The notes: generated by a model from the letters alone, not told the origin. Shown: positions 33,333 to 44,885, counted from the stretch's first letter. The stretch is 64,000 bases of DNA from Podospora pseudoanserina (GCF_035222485.1 NC_085921.1:1054001-1118000), one strand, 5' to 3'. Translations and numbers: made by a program.

Positions 33333-34201
33333 TTTGGCGGTTGGATGTCGATGTGAGGCGTGGCGGTAGTGATATGGATGAAGGTATTGTCAACTGTTCT
33401 GATTCTGATGAGTGGTTAGTATATCAAGGCGAGGATGAAAGCAATGAATGAGCGAGCGATGAAACTGGTCGATGAACAGAAATGATGATGTATAAGAACC
33501 ATCACAGATGAGCAATACACTGACAGAGATATCATCTGCCCTAACTCTACCAAAATACAGGCCCCGGTTCATCTCTACCTCATCTCCAACAAATCAAAGC
33601 CCGTTGCTGCTCACCTTTTTGCCTGCCGGTACAATCACGATGACGAACTGGTGGTGTTGGTTGAAAGCGGGACTGCAACAGCAGCGGGTAAAAAACGCCC
33701 CAAAATGCTAAAAATGGGGCGCTGCAAGGGCACTGTGAAACCAAAGATCTCCCCCACCAACCCAAACCCTCGGGGTTAGCAGTGCACCACTCGGATTCTG
33801 CTCTATTTTTCACCACCAATGACCATCTCACTCTTACACAGAACCTCGCCCCAAGCGGCGCAAGCAAACAAGCCTTGCCATCAGACCCAAAGCTGCGCCC
33901 CCTCGCCTCTCGCAGCAACAGCAGATCTGCCAGTTTCAAACCCAAGCTTTTTACCCCAGTCTGACCCAACCGCGACTCCTGACAGTGCCTGTGTTGGAGG
34001 CGCTGGCGTTGAAAGGATGCAATGCGAGCTATTCTCAGGTTGAAGCCTCCTCACCTCAAGGTGGGAAACATAAGTTCAGACAAAATGGCGGTTGACCCTT
34101 CCCTCCCCCCTCCCTCGAATCTAACCTCCGGGATTTGAAATGTTTATGATTTGTCTTTTTAAACACTTTCTACCACTGGTCGATCATATCAAGAGGTCAC
34201 A
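33333..34201. other. Intergenic between TFB5 and the secreted-protein gene
   Basis: Divergent promoters; no ORF with a recognisable domain, no tRNA seen. Confidence 0.4.
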
Positions 34202-34999
34202 ATGTATTCACTCAAGCAATCCTCCCTCCTCACCTTCCTCACTTCAGGCCTCACCATCCTCGCCGCACCCCAAGTCACTCCACCACCACCCATCCCATCA
34301 ATCGCCGTCCCACAACCACACCCAGTCCCAACCCTCCCAGTACCACAACCACTTCCTCTCCCAACAGCTCCAAACCCAGGTTTTATCCCAACCCCAAGAC
34401 CGAACCCTAACCCCGACGACGACGACGACGACGACCAACCTCAGGATGAACCCTCAACCACCACCACCACCCCAGCAACAAACCCCTGCCTAACCTCCCT
34501 CTCCGCCCTCTTATCAGGTTTCCCCTCCCCCTCCAGTTCCGAAAACCCCCTCTTCCCCCCCTGGGCCTCCTCCTCCCCCCCACCAATCCTGATCATCTCC
34601 TCCGCCCTATCAAGCAACCAATCCTTCTCCCCCGAGCTAGGCCTAGGCGACTCAACAGACGAGATGTGCTTCTCCGCCGTGGCAGCCATCACCCCTTCCC
34701 CTACCGAACTAGCAGCAGCCTACTCTGCCTATCTGGACGATGTCCAGATGTGGAGATTTGCTGTTGAAGGAGAGGCGTACAGGCTGGCGGAGAAGTGTGG
34801 AGGGGTGGGGTTGGGGTTGGAGCTTATGATGGCGACGGAGGGGCCGATGTGCACGAGTGGGATTCGGGAGAGTGTCAGGCCTTGGGCTACCGGGGGTGGA
34901 GGGTGGGTTGGGTGTGAGTGCGGGTGTTGGGGGGAGAAGATGAGGTGGGGGTTATGGGGGATGTTGGGGTTGGTTGCGGTGGGGATGGTGATGCTTTAG
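34202..34999 (+). CDS. Secreted Pro/Ser-rich protein with hydrophobic C-terminus
   Basis: Single exon, 265 aa. N-terminal signal peptide (MYSLKQSSLLTFLTSGLTIL, cleavage probably after AAP). Residues 25-95 are a Pro-rich linker followed by an Asp run and Thr-rich spacer. The folded part (about 95-235) has spaced Cys residues (NPCLTSLSALL, DEMCFSAVAAITPSP, AEKCGG, PMCTSG) like fungal proteins described as infection-structure-specific or DUF7735-type; that link is from memory and tentative. The final 20 aa are hydrophobic (MRWGLWGMLGLVAVGMVML), compatible with a GPI signal or a tail anchor. Probably a cell-wall or surface protein of unknown role. Confidence 0.75.
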   Translation: MYSLKQSSLLTFLTSGLTILAAPQVTPPPPIPSIAVPQPHPVPTLPVPQPLPLPTAPNPGFIPTPRPNPNPDDDDDDDQPQDEPSTTTTTPATNPCLTSLSALLSGFPSPSSSENPLFPPWASSSPPPILIISSALSSNQSFSPELGLGDSTDEMCFSAVAAITPSPTELAAAYSAYLDDVQMWRFAVEGEAYRLAEKCGGVGLGLELMMATEGPMCTSGIRESVRPWATGGGGWVGCECGCWGEKMRWGLWGMLGLVAVGMVML

Positions 35000-35016
35000 G
35001 GGATGGTGATGCTTTA
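34981..35016 (+). repeat. Exact 18-bp tandem duplication across a stop codon
   Basis: GGGGATGGTGATGCTTTA occurs twice back to back. The first copy codes the last residues (GMVML) of the secreted protein; its stop codon TAG uses the first base of the second copy. Confidence 0.95.
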
Positions 35017-36397
35017 GGGGGGCGTTGAAGAAACAAGGAAAAATAAAAAGAGAAAGGGCTGCGTGGAAAGTTATTCGAAAGGGGAAGTGATAGACTTACT
35101 GCTGTGCCATTGGGTAGGTTGTTTGTGTTACTTTATTGTTTAGTTGTATACCCGGGAGTGTATTTGGTGTTTTGACTGGATAGACTGGAATGTTGGATAT
35201 GGGTCGAGATAGAGGCGAACTCTTCGGAAACGGCAAATAATACAATCTACTATTGATTTTGAACACGACGATGCCTGTTCCGGCGTGATTGGGAATTGTC
35301 TGTGCGGATGCATGATGCAATGGGAGAGGTTTACACAGTAGTGTCACAACATTGGCGTCACCAGGGGACAGCACACCGAGTTTGGGTGGAAGACACGATG
35401 CTATCTGGGATATATATCCTGGTCGTTCAGGTTCTAGAACGTGAGGATCCAAGACGTGCGTTGTGTGTGTGGTTCGATCCGGCAAGCAGGGGCCGGTCAG
35501 CTCGGTGCAAACACTCGGTGTTAGCGGGGTGGGTGTGTTTCGGTAGCAAAGCTTCTTGAACTCTACCTGAGATATCTCAACCCAAGCTTCTTCTTTGTGT
35601 TTTGTTTTGCTCTCTTGATGTCATATCATGACATGTTGCAACAGGGATAGCATTAAAACAACATGCGTTCTCAGTCTCGAACAGTCTCTTCATCATCTGT
35701 CATGATTTATTCCCCCAAATGGGCATCGGCACTTCCACCCACTCTAACACAAGCTGCATGCAGCAGCTCTTACCACGTACCTCGTACTAAGGAAGTTAGG
35801 TACTGCCAGTCTGCAAACGGGGCTGCATCTCACCAGTCTTAGCACCTTCAACATGCCCGACAACCGTTGAAAGCCTGAGCACCGAGGACCGATTGAAACT
35901 TTGTTTTTGTGGTTCTTTTCTCTCCGTGCCCTTTGTTGTTGGTGTTGTTGTTGTTATTGTTGTTGTTGTATCTTTTTTTGCTTTTCCAACACATATGTAA
36001 TCCACTCCCCCTGGTTCACTAATAACCCACCTCACATACCTCTCTGTTCCTGCTGTGTGAAGAAGAATAGAAGAGGAGAGTGAAAGGCCTGTTGGGGCTC
36101 TTTCTTTATTCTTTTCACTCGTTTATTTATTTTTGTCCCCTCACAGTATTGTTATTCCACACGACTTTCACCTCCTATCTTACTTTACCCTCCCTCGCTG
36201 ATTTTAACGGTGGTGGTGGTGGTAGTGGTGGTGGTAGTGGTGGCGGTAGTGGCAGTGGTGTGTCGTCATAATCCTGCCCGTTAGAAGGGGAGCCGTTAAC
36301 GGATGAACCTCCTTCCCCTTCCTGCTCATAGCCGCGGGGACTCACATCAACCCACCTAGCTTACCAGCCCGTTGGTACCCGTTATCCGGTGTTTTCA
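35000..36397. other. Intergenic, mixed simple repeats
   Basis: Contains GTT-rich (35938-35970) and GGT/AGT-rich (36209-36262) stretches. ORFs over these are low-complexity; no gene recognised. Confidence 0.5.
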
Positions 36398-37297
36398 ATG
36401 ACATCCCCCTTCGCAACAATGACCTCCTTCGGACCACCCCCGGGCTTCACCCCCCCTTTTCCTCCTCCCCAACCTCAGCACCGTCATCCTCATCCTCCAA
36501 CGGTGACGACGGGTTGTTTTCCGCTGACCATCCTTGGTATGTTCCCCCTTTTTTTCATATTACCCTCATGGTTGCTAACTCTCCCAGGGCATGGGTCCTA
36601 ATCCCAGTAGCCCTCCTCTCAACTTTAGGCCTCCTAGCAGCCTGCCTCCACAACTCCCGCCGCCGCCGCGCCGCCCGCAAACAAGCAGCCACAACCCTGC
36701 TACTTAACCACCCACGTCGTCCCGGCCCCCCAGACTCAACCCAGGTTACGATCCGGGATCTTGAATCAGGGTGGGTGATTCCCGGACGGGAGGCAGCAAG
36801 GTGGGCTTGGCCTCCTCCGGCGATGAGAGAGGAGGGGTTGAATGAACTTGGGGAGGCGCCGCCGCCGTATGAGAATCATAAGGAGAAGGCGGCGGCGGTG
36901 GAGCTGGGTGGGGAGGGGGAGGTGAGGGAGATTGGGGAAGGGAGCAGTACACAGATTGGGCTGATGGAGTTGGATGGGAGGGAGGTGGTGGGGGGAGGAG
37001 AGGAGTTGGGTTGAGGGGGTGGATGACGAGATTGATACTAGGAGGGTTGGGCCTGATGGGGAGGATGGGGAGGTGGATAAGGAGGGGAGGGGGTCTGACG
37101 GTGGGAGTGAGGATGAGGAGGAAAGGGGGCACAGAGAAAGGGAAAGGAAAAGGGAAAGGGGGAGTAGCAGCACTGATCGTGCGTATGATGTTGCGGAGGA
37201 GGTAGTTATCACGCAGCCACCTCCGGCGGTGCTACGGGAGACTGACAGTGGGAGGCAGCAGCAACGGGTGGATGATGGGAAGGGGAAGAGGGTGTGA
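36398..37297 (+). CDS. Single-span membrane protein with PPxY motif, frame uncertain
   Basis: Proposed exons 36398-36536 and 36588-37297, with a 51-bp GT..AG intron that joins SADHPW to AWVLIPVALL. The model has a short Ser/Pro-rich N-terminus, one transmembrane helix (VLIPVALLSTLGLLAACL), a strongly basic stop-transfer stretch (HNSRRRRAARK) and a long cytosolic tail with GEAPPPYENH (a PPxY motif that WW domains of Rsp5-type ligases bind) and an acidic/basic charged end. Two frame jumps are needed: one at the C7 run 36450-36456 and one at the G run near 36990. Without them the exon 1 frame hits a stop just after splicing, and the tail ends at 37014. No known family; function unknown. Confidence 0.5.
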
Positions 37298-37486
37298 TGC
37301 TGCGTAGAGCTGGTTGGTTTTGCAGATAATTTGTTTGGGATTACACAAGTGGTCATGGAATCAAACCAAAAGAGAAAGAAAAAAAAACCTGCCTTTATTT
37401 TTGAAACATTCCAAACCATGCAATTTCTATAGCAAGTTGCTCTCATGTCATGCCACCCCGTCATCCTTTATATGTTTTCCCCCCCA

Positions 37487-37957
37487 TCACAGCCTCTGAC
37501 CACCCCTAGTCTCAACCCTCAACCCAACCACGGCCCCAAAAGCAGCCAGTATCAAAACCCCCGCCACCATCACCGGCCCGTCATTCCCTTTCTCTCCGTC
37601 ACTCCCCATCCTCGCCGCCACAACCGGCGCCAGCAAGCCCATGACCCTATTCAAAAAACTAGCCACCCCCACCGCCGACCCCCTCACCGGCGCGGGGAAT
37701 ATCTCCGGGGTGTACGCATACAGCACCCCATACATGATATTCTGACTAAAAGCCTCCACGCAGCTAAACACCACCCTTAACACCTCGTTTCTCCCCCACC
37801 GAACAAACGCGAACAGACCCACTGCCGACACGAGCGTTGAGGTCGCCAGTGTCCCTTTCCGTCCACCGAGGAACGGGAGAGGGGAGTCAACGAGGTGGTA
37901 AGCCAGTACAGACCCCGGGATGCCGGTGAGGGAGTAGAGGATTATGGATGTGTACAC

Positions 37958-38047
<90 letters not shown>

Positions 38048-39566
38048 GTCCGGTGAAGAGTGGGATAGATACTGCGGTAAAAACGCATTAAACAACGGGT
38101 ATCCCATCCCTATCGTCGCCCAGGTGAGCCAGATCAGGCATGTCGTTGCGCCCAAGCGGCGGGTTGCAAACAATGGTTTGAGACGGGAGGTAGAGAGGAG
38201 GTGGGATCTGACTATCGCGAGCGTTGACAGCCGGCGTGGTTGGCGAAGATGGCCGGTTGACCCGCGGTGGCCGTCATCAGCAACAACATCCAAAAGCTCC
38301 TCCGTCAACCACGTCTTCCTTCCATTCCGAAACGCAATCCCATGCACCACCTTCACCGCCTCCTCTTGTCTCCCCTGAGAGAGCAAAAACTTGGGTGATT
38401 CCAACAGGTCGAAAATGAAGAATCTCGTGACAAACATGCCAAAGGTGATGACCCCGATGCTAAAAACAAAGCACCGCCACCCCTCGTCGACAGGCCAGTG
38501 AGCAATAAAAAACCAGGCGGCTATCGAGGAGAATAGCTGGCCTATTGGCCACCAGACCGACAGCAGGGTCAACAGCGAGCTTGAGGCGTCGGGGAGGAAT
38601 TCGAGAAATAATGCGCCGTCGACAGGGAGGTTACCCCCTACCCCGAAACCGAGGGCCGCATACGTCAAGCAGACGGCCGGCCAGGTCGGTGCCCAGGCCG
38701 AGGCGATGCCAAAGAGGGAGGTGATGAGAAGCGTGGCGTTGAAGGCGATGCGGCGGCCGATGATGTCGGACCCAATCCCCCAGACGAAGCTGCCTAGGCA
38801 GAGGCCGATGAAGAGGGAGGAGGTGGTGTACCGGATGTCGGCTTCAGAAACACCAAACTCGGCAGAGAGGGAGGGGAGGGTGAGGGCGATCCCCTGGAAG
38901 GTGTCAGTATCAACCTCTTTCGGGAGTGGCGGAAACAGTTGTGAGATACCTGCATCCATAAACTACCATCCCGTCAGCACTCTCCCGTTTCATCATCTTG
39001 TGTGTAGTAAAGAACTCACTTGTCAGCAAACCACCCAAACCCACAGAGCACAAACAACTGCCAGTTGTACCTCCCCATCCCGATGTCCTGTATAGCTTTG
39101 TTCACCAGCCTAGATTTCACTGTTTTTTTCTTTTTCTTCAGCAACCTTCTCACTTCCCCCCCCCCTCTCAAGTTCACTCACTCTCATATTCCCCCCTCCC
39201 AGCTGCCGTCCTTTTCCCACCACCAGCCCTGACCTCACGTCTCAAGCTCCCAATCGTGTACTCCCTCTCAGCAGCCGTCATGCCCAGTAGTTCCCCAGAA
39301 GAGCTGCTTCGTCGGAGTAACATGCCTGTTCCTTCATCACGATCACCACCACCCTCTAGGTCATCATCATCATCATTGTTATCATCATCATCTTTTTGGG
39401 TATCCTCAACGGTGTCATCCGTGGAAGTGAGTCTTGACCGGTAAGAATGACTGTGTAAATGCGCCTCTGACAGTGGAATAAGGACATTATCGATGGTGTT
39501 GATCACCACGCCGGGTGGTAGTGGTGGTGGGCGGTCCAGGAAAAGCGTTGAGATTGTGCGTAGCAT
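37487..39566 (-). CDS. MFS transporter (SV2/SVOP-like) with 13-nt microexon and poly-Ser loop
   Basis: Twelve-helix major facilitator, sugar/organic-acid or SVOP-type. Exons on the minus strand: 39566-39182, 39119-39020, 38963-38951, 38893-37487; 634 aa. The third exon is only 13 nt and adds the end of N then LWMQ, giving GWFADNLWMQGIALTLPS, the conserved first-helix motif; skipping it would break the frame. Also seen: the MFS signature GSDIIGRRIAFNATL, RFFIFDLLESPKFLLSQGRQ between helices 6 and 7, and YTPEIFPAPVRGSAVGVASF. The N-terminal ~130 aa are a charged cytosolic extension. The loop after LSHSSPD is about 30 Ser coded by (TCA)n, a slippage-prone tract. Substrate unknown. Confidence 0.88.
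37958..38047. repeat. (TGA/TCA)30 microsatellite coding poly-Ser
   Basis: Thirty perfect trinucleotides, TGA on the plus strand and TCA (Ser) on the coding minus strand of the MFS gene. Confidence 0.97.
38951..38963 (-). other. 13-nt microexon of the MFS gene
   Basis: Minus-strand TTTATGGATGCAG lies between TAG (acceptor) and GTATCT (donor), flanked by introns of 56 and 57 bp. It exactly supplies the missing residues of the conserved FADN-LW-MQG motif in the right phases (2 in, 0 out). Confidence 0.85.
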
Positions 39567-41042
39567 TTTCTTGAGGTTGTTGTTGTTGTTGTTGTTGCCC
39601 CCAAAAAGGGGGGGGTTGTGACGTGAGGCGGGTACCGTTTACTGAACGAAACATGCACGGTGTGCTCTGCAGCTTCTGATATTTGACCGCCAATCTGAAG
39701 GATCAGAAAAGGGGGTTTTGCCGAGTCAGGAGAAAGGGGCTAAACTGAGATGTCAGATTGTCAAAAGGTGTGAGGAAACAATATTTCGAGGCTGGAGTTG
39801 AGGCTTGAGGCGGCTGGGCTTGAAGCTGTACTGTGGTGAACCAAGAACGTCCTTGTGGCCGTTCCAGGATTCGGGCAAAGCGACAGGGCGGGGCCGGATC
39901 GGATCCGCTGTGGGTAGGGTTGGTGCAGAAATGTCTAGGCCAAGAAACTCACTCACTCACCACTCACTCTCACCAAAACCTCAGCAACATCAAAACTGCC
40001 ATTTCATCACATCACTGCACCAAGGTAGTAGATTTTTCAGCGGTGAAAATGAACTCAAGCCCCCAAATGAAGACCCTCTCCCCAAATCCTGTGCAACGTC
40101 GGGTGATTTTGATGCTTTGCGACAGCTCAGTTCTTTTCCGCACTGTGGCACTGTGTCCAGTAGACCACCGACGGAACACACGTCCCTGGATTCCGCCAGT
40201 GTGGAAGTTGGGAGCTTTTCCCATGCGAACAGCAATGAAACACTGCCAGCAGCTCACCTTCATTGCATAATATACCTCCAGCCGGGCACTCCAATCCACC
40301 CGACATTCCGGGTCGCCATCCATCTTTCGGTGAGAGAAACACGTGGATCCTAAACCCACCTATCCATAGTTGGGGGCCAATATGGCATGCTGAACCGCTG
40401 TGAACCGTCACCAGCCCACAGCGAATGGCGCCAAGTTCCGACAAGCTCGCGTGATATCGTTTTGTAATCCGAAAAAGAAACAGCTAAAGAGACCCTTAAG
40501 TGTTATGCCATCAGATGTCTTGAAAAGGCGGCGAAAAACAGTTCAGCTGTGACATCTGATCCCTCCTGCGCTCGAGGGAAGCGATCCCCACCAATCCGCC
40601 CCGGCCTAACCATTTATCCCCCAAGCTACGCCGTCGTCCCATACCCAAAACTGTGACTTTTACCCCTGACCAATGTTGACCCCACTCTGCCTCCTCCTCT
40701 CCCACCCGTGGTAGCAATTCCGAGTTTGAGGATGAGTGCTGAGCAACCATGACAATCCCACCTGCATTTCGAGTGTCACTCCCCCCTTTTATTCTCCCTC
40801 GTGTCGTGCGCGTTCGATATTTTCCATTCTCTAGCGACTGCAAGACTGCAAAGTTGAAGTGACCCGCGTGCTGTATGCTGTTCTATTGGAAGTGCGGGTT
40901 CGAGACCCGGATTATATACTGCGTCCCTGATAGCAAATACCCTCCATTCTACCCTGTCATGATCTGGGAGCGTCATATTCCTCCCCGTATTACATTATTA
41001 TTCTTCTCTGTGCACCTGTCCAAGTTCTCCAACCCCTGCATC
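39567..41042. other. Intergenic between MFS and ERG5
   Basis: Promoter of the MFS gene and the 3' side of ERG5. Short ORFs only. A tRNA-like T-arm near 40894-40911 was checked and rejected. Confidence 0.45.
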
Positions 41043-42760
41043 CTAATCCCATTTCCGCTTCTTGAACACAAGTTGAGCACCATCCTAGCACAATCAGCAT
41101 CATATCAACATAAGCATCAGGATAGCAACACTTACCATGGGGAACAGGGTGGCAAACACCTTGATCTCCTCGGACCTAGGCGTCGCATGGTGCGTCCAGT
41201 CTAGCTCCAACGACGCCTTGCCAATCATGCCCGCAAAAGACATGGGCACATATCTCCTCGCAAGACAGTCGTGAGGGCCAGCCCCAAACACCAACCAGTT
41301 CTTGGTCTTCGTCTCGGCATCGCCCGTGATCCACCTGTCAGGGTCAAAATACTCGGGGTTGGGGTACACCGCTGGGTCGTGGAGTGCCGGGTAGCACGAG
41401 GGGATGATCATGGACCCCTTGGGAACCGTGTAGTCAGGTGTGACCGGAAAGTCCTTGAGAGCCAGGTAGGGGACAAAAATGACGGGCGGTCTCCAGCGGA
41501 GCAGCTCCTTGACGACCGCGTTGGTGTAGGTGAGTGATTCGATCATTTCGAGGTCAAAAGGCTTGGTCCTGTCACCCCCGCGCGCAGCCAGGTTTTCCTC
41601 CCGCACCTTGTCGAGCACATCCGGTCGTTGAGCAAGAATCTGGAACATCCAAGTGGTGGCGCTGCTCGAGGCATCCTGTGAAGCGAAGAGGAAGGTGAAC
41701 AGAGTCTCCGAGATCTCCATGTTGGTGAACTCGCGGATCAAGTTCGCCGGCTTCTCCACTCCTTCTTCCCCGGCGGCAATTCTTTCGCGGTATCTGTTGG
41801 ACTCGAGCATGTTGAGGACCCAATGGTCAATGGTGCAGATCGGGGCGGCACCGGTGGCCATGTTCTTCTTGCAGGCACCAGCAGCGCGTGCAAACTCCTC
41901 GTGAACCTCATCGGCCACCTTCTTGCCGATCCATTGCTTGGTAAACGGGATGTACATGGAAAAGGGAACATTGACCAGCTCCATGGCAGCAGTGACCTTG
42001 TAAAAGTCGTCGGCGATTCGCTTGACAGCGCCCTCGGAGATGTAGTCGCCGAAGAAGGTGCGCAGAGAAAGGGCGCATTGGATTTCGCGAAACGACGTCA
42101 TGAAAGCCGTTGGCTTGCCGTTATTGGCTTCGCTGATGGCCACAAACCTGTCAAAATACTCGCCCAGCACCTTTTCTTGGACTGGCAGGTAAGTCGACAG
42201 GGCCTTGCTGGTAAACAAAGGCGCCAGTCCTCGACGAAACTCGACATGGACCTTGCCGGTGAGGAAGACCCAGGCCTTGTGGCTCAGGAGGTCCTTTGCA
42301 ATGGGGACAATGCATGGCTCGGTATACTGGGGCGATTTGAATACTTTGTGGGCGAGATCGCGGTCGGAAGCAAGGACAACGAATCTGGGGCAAAAGTGTG
42401 TCAGCGTTGGGGTTAGCAATGACAAAAGAAACAAAAAAAAACATACTTGTGGAAGACGGAAACACAGCTGAGGGGCCCACTTGCCCACTGGGCCAGATAA
42501 CCGTCGAATTTGGGGTCGAGGGCCTGCAAGAAGGGTCCCATGAAGGGAATCTTGAAGCTGGGGCCAGCAATGGATCCTTTGCGGTAAATGTACATGACCT
42601 GGTCGTAGACCACCAGACCGAGAAAAATGGTCACCACATATTGCCAAGTCTCCCACCCTTTGAGGCAGCTCGTTGCAAGCCCAATGACCGATGATGGCTT
42701 CAGGTTATCAATCAGCTTCTCAGGCTGGCCATACGAGGAGGAATTGACAGGGTCAGCCAT
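41043..42760 (-). CDS. ERG5: Sterol C-22 desaturase, CYP61 (Erg5)
   Basis: ER cytochrome P450 that inserts the C22-C23 double bond in the ergosterol side chain. Exons 42760-42447, 42384-41136, 41084-41043 give 534 aa. Close to yeast Erg5 along the length: GPSFKIPFMGPFLQALDPKF, SGPLSCVSVFHKFVVLAS, CALSLRTFFGDYISE, the I-helix FTFLFASQDASSSATTW, the EXXR segment KELLRWRPPVIFVPY, PALHDPAVYPNP, and NWLVFGAGPHDCLARRYV around the heme Cys; the last exon adds DGAQLVFKKRKWD. An N-terminal membrane anchor is present (VVTIFLGLVVYDQVMYIY). The residue two past the heme Cys is Ala rather than the usual Gly. It faces a Zn2Cys6 regulator across a 553-bp promoter. It may be the housekeeping gene or a paralogue; the window cannot tell. 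Confidence 0.93.
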
Positions 42761-43313
42761 GTTGCCGGTGGTGTTGCTGGAGGAAGTCCCAGTTGGTTGG
42801 TGGGGGCAAAGTGCGGGTTCGGGGGAAAACCTTCAGGGAAAATAGAAGAAAAATTAATGGGCGCGCCATGTTCATTTATTATATGCGGACGGACATCCGC
42901 GGCAGTCAAAATAACAGCAGCTTAATCACAACCGTCCCCCTCGAAAGAAACAAACGGCGGCTCCAAATTGGAAGGCAGGAACGTTGTGCTTCGACCTTGC
43001 GAACTGTGAAAGGAGGAGCGAGGTGTCCAAAAGAGGACTAGTCTCCGAATGTTGCACATGCCAAGCCGGACGCTATCTCACCCTCCTTGGCCGACGTTTG
43101 GCTGAACAGTTCGGTGAGCTGCGCACTGTGTCGGCGGCGTCTAGTCCTCTTTTGGAATTCTGCTGGTCAGTATATACGCGGGAAGTCGCGGGGGACATTG
43201 CACACATTACATGCTGACCAAACCACAGACAGAGATTTTCGAACCGCCTGGGATCTCTCTTCTCTTTTTTGATTGCTCAATTCCCCGTTCGACTTGCCCT
43301 GCCTCTCACAACC
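42761..43313. promoter_or_regulatory. Divergent promoter ERG5 / Zn2Cys6 regulator
   Basis: 553 bp between two start codons. The main feature is a perfect 16-bp inverted repeat with 99-bp spacing (43026-43041 and 43141-43156). Confidence 0.6.
43026..43156. repeat. Perfect 16-bp inverted repeat, 99-bp spacer
   Basis: TCCAAAAGAGGACTAG at 43026-43041 and its exact reverse complement at 43141-43156. The inner end of the left arm overlaps the palindrome GACTAGTC. Possible paired binding sites or a stem-forming element in the shared promoter. Confidence 0.9.
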
Positions 43314-44885
43314 ATGCGCCACACGCTCCGGCGGTCGTGCTCTGCATGCGCAAAGTCCAAACACAGCTGTGATCTTGGCACTCCCCGCTGCTCCCGCTGT
43401 GTCAAACGCAAGGTCCAGTGTTTGTATGCAAATGAACCCTTGACTGCCCCTCAAAAGAAGACAATCATCCTCCCCGTTGGCACCAGGTTCTCGTCTGTTG
43501 ATCCTTTCGAGTCCTACCCGCAGACCAGACTGCCCCGAAGCCACGTCCAGCGTCTCATTCACAGCTTTCTCCACAAGATTGCCTTTCAATACTACCCTCT
43601 GGATCTCAGCCCAACCTCGAACCCCTTTCTGGTGTCTTGGTGGCCCCAAGCGCTCGGTGATCCAGCCCTGTTTCACGTCTCACTACAGACGGCATGCCTC
43701 GACGAGGAGCTGCTGGCCCAGAGGGGGTTTCAGGCTTCGACGGTGCTCATGGCTGATTCAGTGGCATTGCTGCGCCGAAAGGTCGAAGACTCGGCTCTTG
43801 CAGTCCAAGACGGGACCATGAACTCTGTTATCACGCTGGCGGCTATCGAGGTGAGCCATTGCCATCACTTGTATCGGCCTATTGGCTAATTGCCGTGGCC
43901 AGTTTGGGAAAGGCAACACGAGGGTCAGTGAGATGCATGTGGCTGGAGTCAAGAGACTGGTCGACCTACGAGGCGGCATCAGCTCTGTAAGGCGAACGAG
44001 TCCACTTACAGCGAGGATGGTCAGTTGGTGAGTTTTTCTCTTCATTCACTCACAGCACATCGTACCTCTGACTCCGCCAGGGTATCACTGCTCGTCATGG
44101 GCCATCCACAATTCGACACTCAAGATGACGCCGGCATTGGAGACGGCATACCTCCAATACCAGAATGGCGGCTGGACTTGCCCATTCTCGAGGACCAACT
44201 TGGCAACCTCAATATCGATCATCCCGTCAAGAACGTTCTCACACGCCTTCGCTGCGTTTTTGAACGGGCACAATCCGCCCCATTCCCCAACACACGACTG
44301 CACGACCTCACATGCTTTGCAGTACACCGTCTCTTGCTCACCGCCGCTGGGGCCCATGTATCATCGCCCACGACCGAGTGCATCCGTTACGGCATTGTTC
44401 TCTACATGTTCATCATCCAGGGGCCAACCTACTTCTCCCACGCCGTGCTCATGAACAAACTGGTCACCAACCTGAGGCAACACCTCGAGCAGCAGCAATT
44501 CGAGTTCGCAGCACACCAAGACGTCAACGTCTGGCTTGCCGCAGTCGGGCTGGTAGCCTCCGCCAACAACACGGCTCACTACGAGTGGTTCGCCGAACGA
44601 GCACGGGCGGCATCGGCTTCGTTGCAATTACGCAGCTGGACCGACACATTATCTTGCATCAAGAGGGTGCTCTGGCTCGAGACGGTACACAGCGAAGGCA
44701 TTTTCCGACCACATTGGGACATGTTTTTTATGTCAAGCCACAATGACGTGGCCACTACAGATATCAGCCAGCCGACAACGCCCCGTTCACTAGTAGCGAT
44801 ACGGTCACTGCCAAGGGGATCACCGCCAGGGAAAAAGCAGAGCGGTGTTGTGACTAGCAGTATGGATGTCATAGGTTTTGGGTAG
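43314..44885 (+). CDS. Zn2Cys6 transcription factor
   Basis: Fungal regulator of 488 aa from three exons (43314-43850, 43903-44027, 44081-44885; introns 52 and 53 bp). The binuclear zinc cluster is at residues 9-36: CSACAKSKHSCDLG, CSRCVKRKVQC, spacing C-x2-C-x6-C-x6-C-x2-C-x6-C. The rest resembles the fungal-specific regulatory domain of secondary-metabolism-type factors (SFLHKIAFQYYPLD, NSVITLAAIEFGKGN, HVAGVKRLVDLRGGI, TRLRCVFERAQ). The ATG at 43314 gives the zinc cluster at the very N-terminus as usual; an upstream in-frame non-ATG extension is ignored. It is transcribed away from ERG5 and towards two more P450 genes, so local regulation is a reasonable guess. Confidence 0.88.

Noticed and set aside
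36080-36271. ORF with signal-like N-terminus and Gly-Ser repeats
   Set aside because: It starts at GTG, not ATG, and its tail is only a GGT/AGT simple repeat.
37944-38378. ORF with a 30-Asp run on the plus strand
   Set aside because: It is the antisense reading of the poly-Ser tract of the MFS gene.
40870-40920. tRNA-like T arm (GGGTTCGAGACCC)
   Set aside because: The stem and loop look right, but no matching acceptor stem, anticodon arm or D arm lies upstream.
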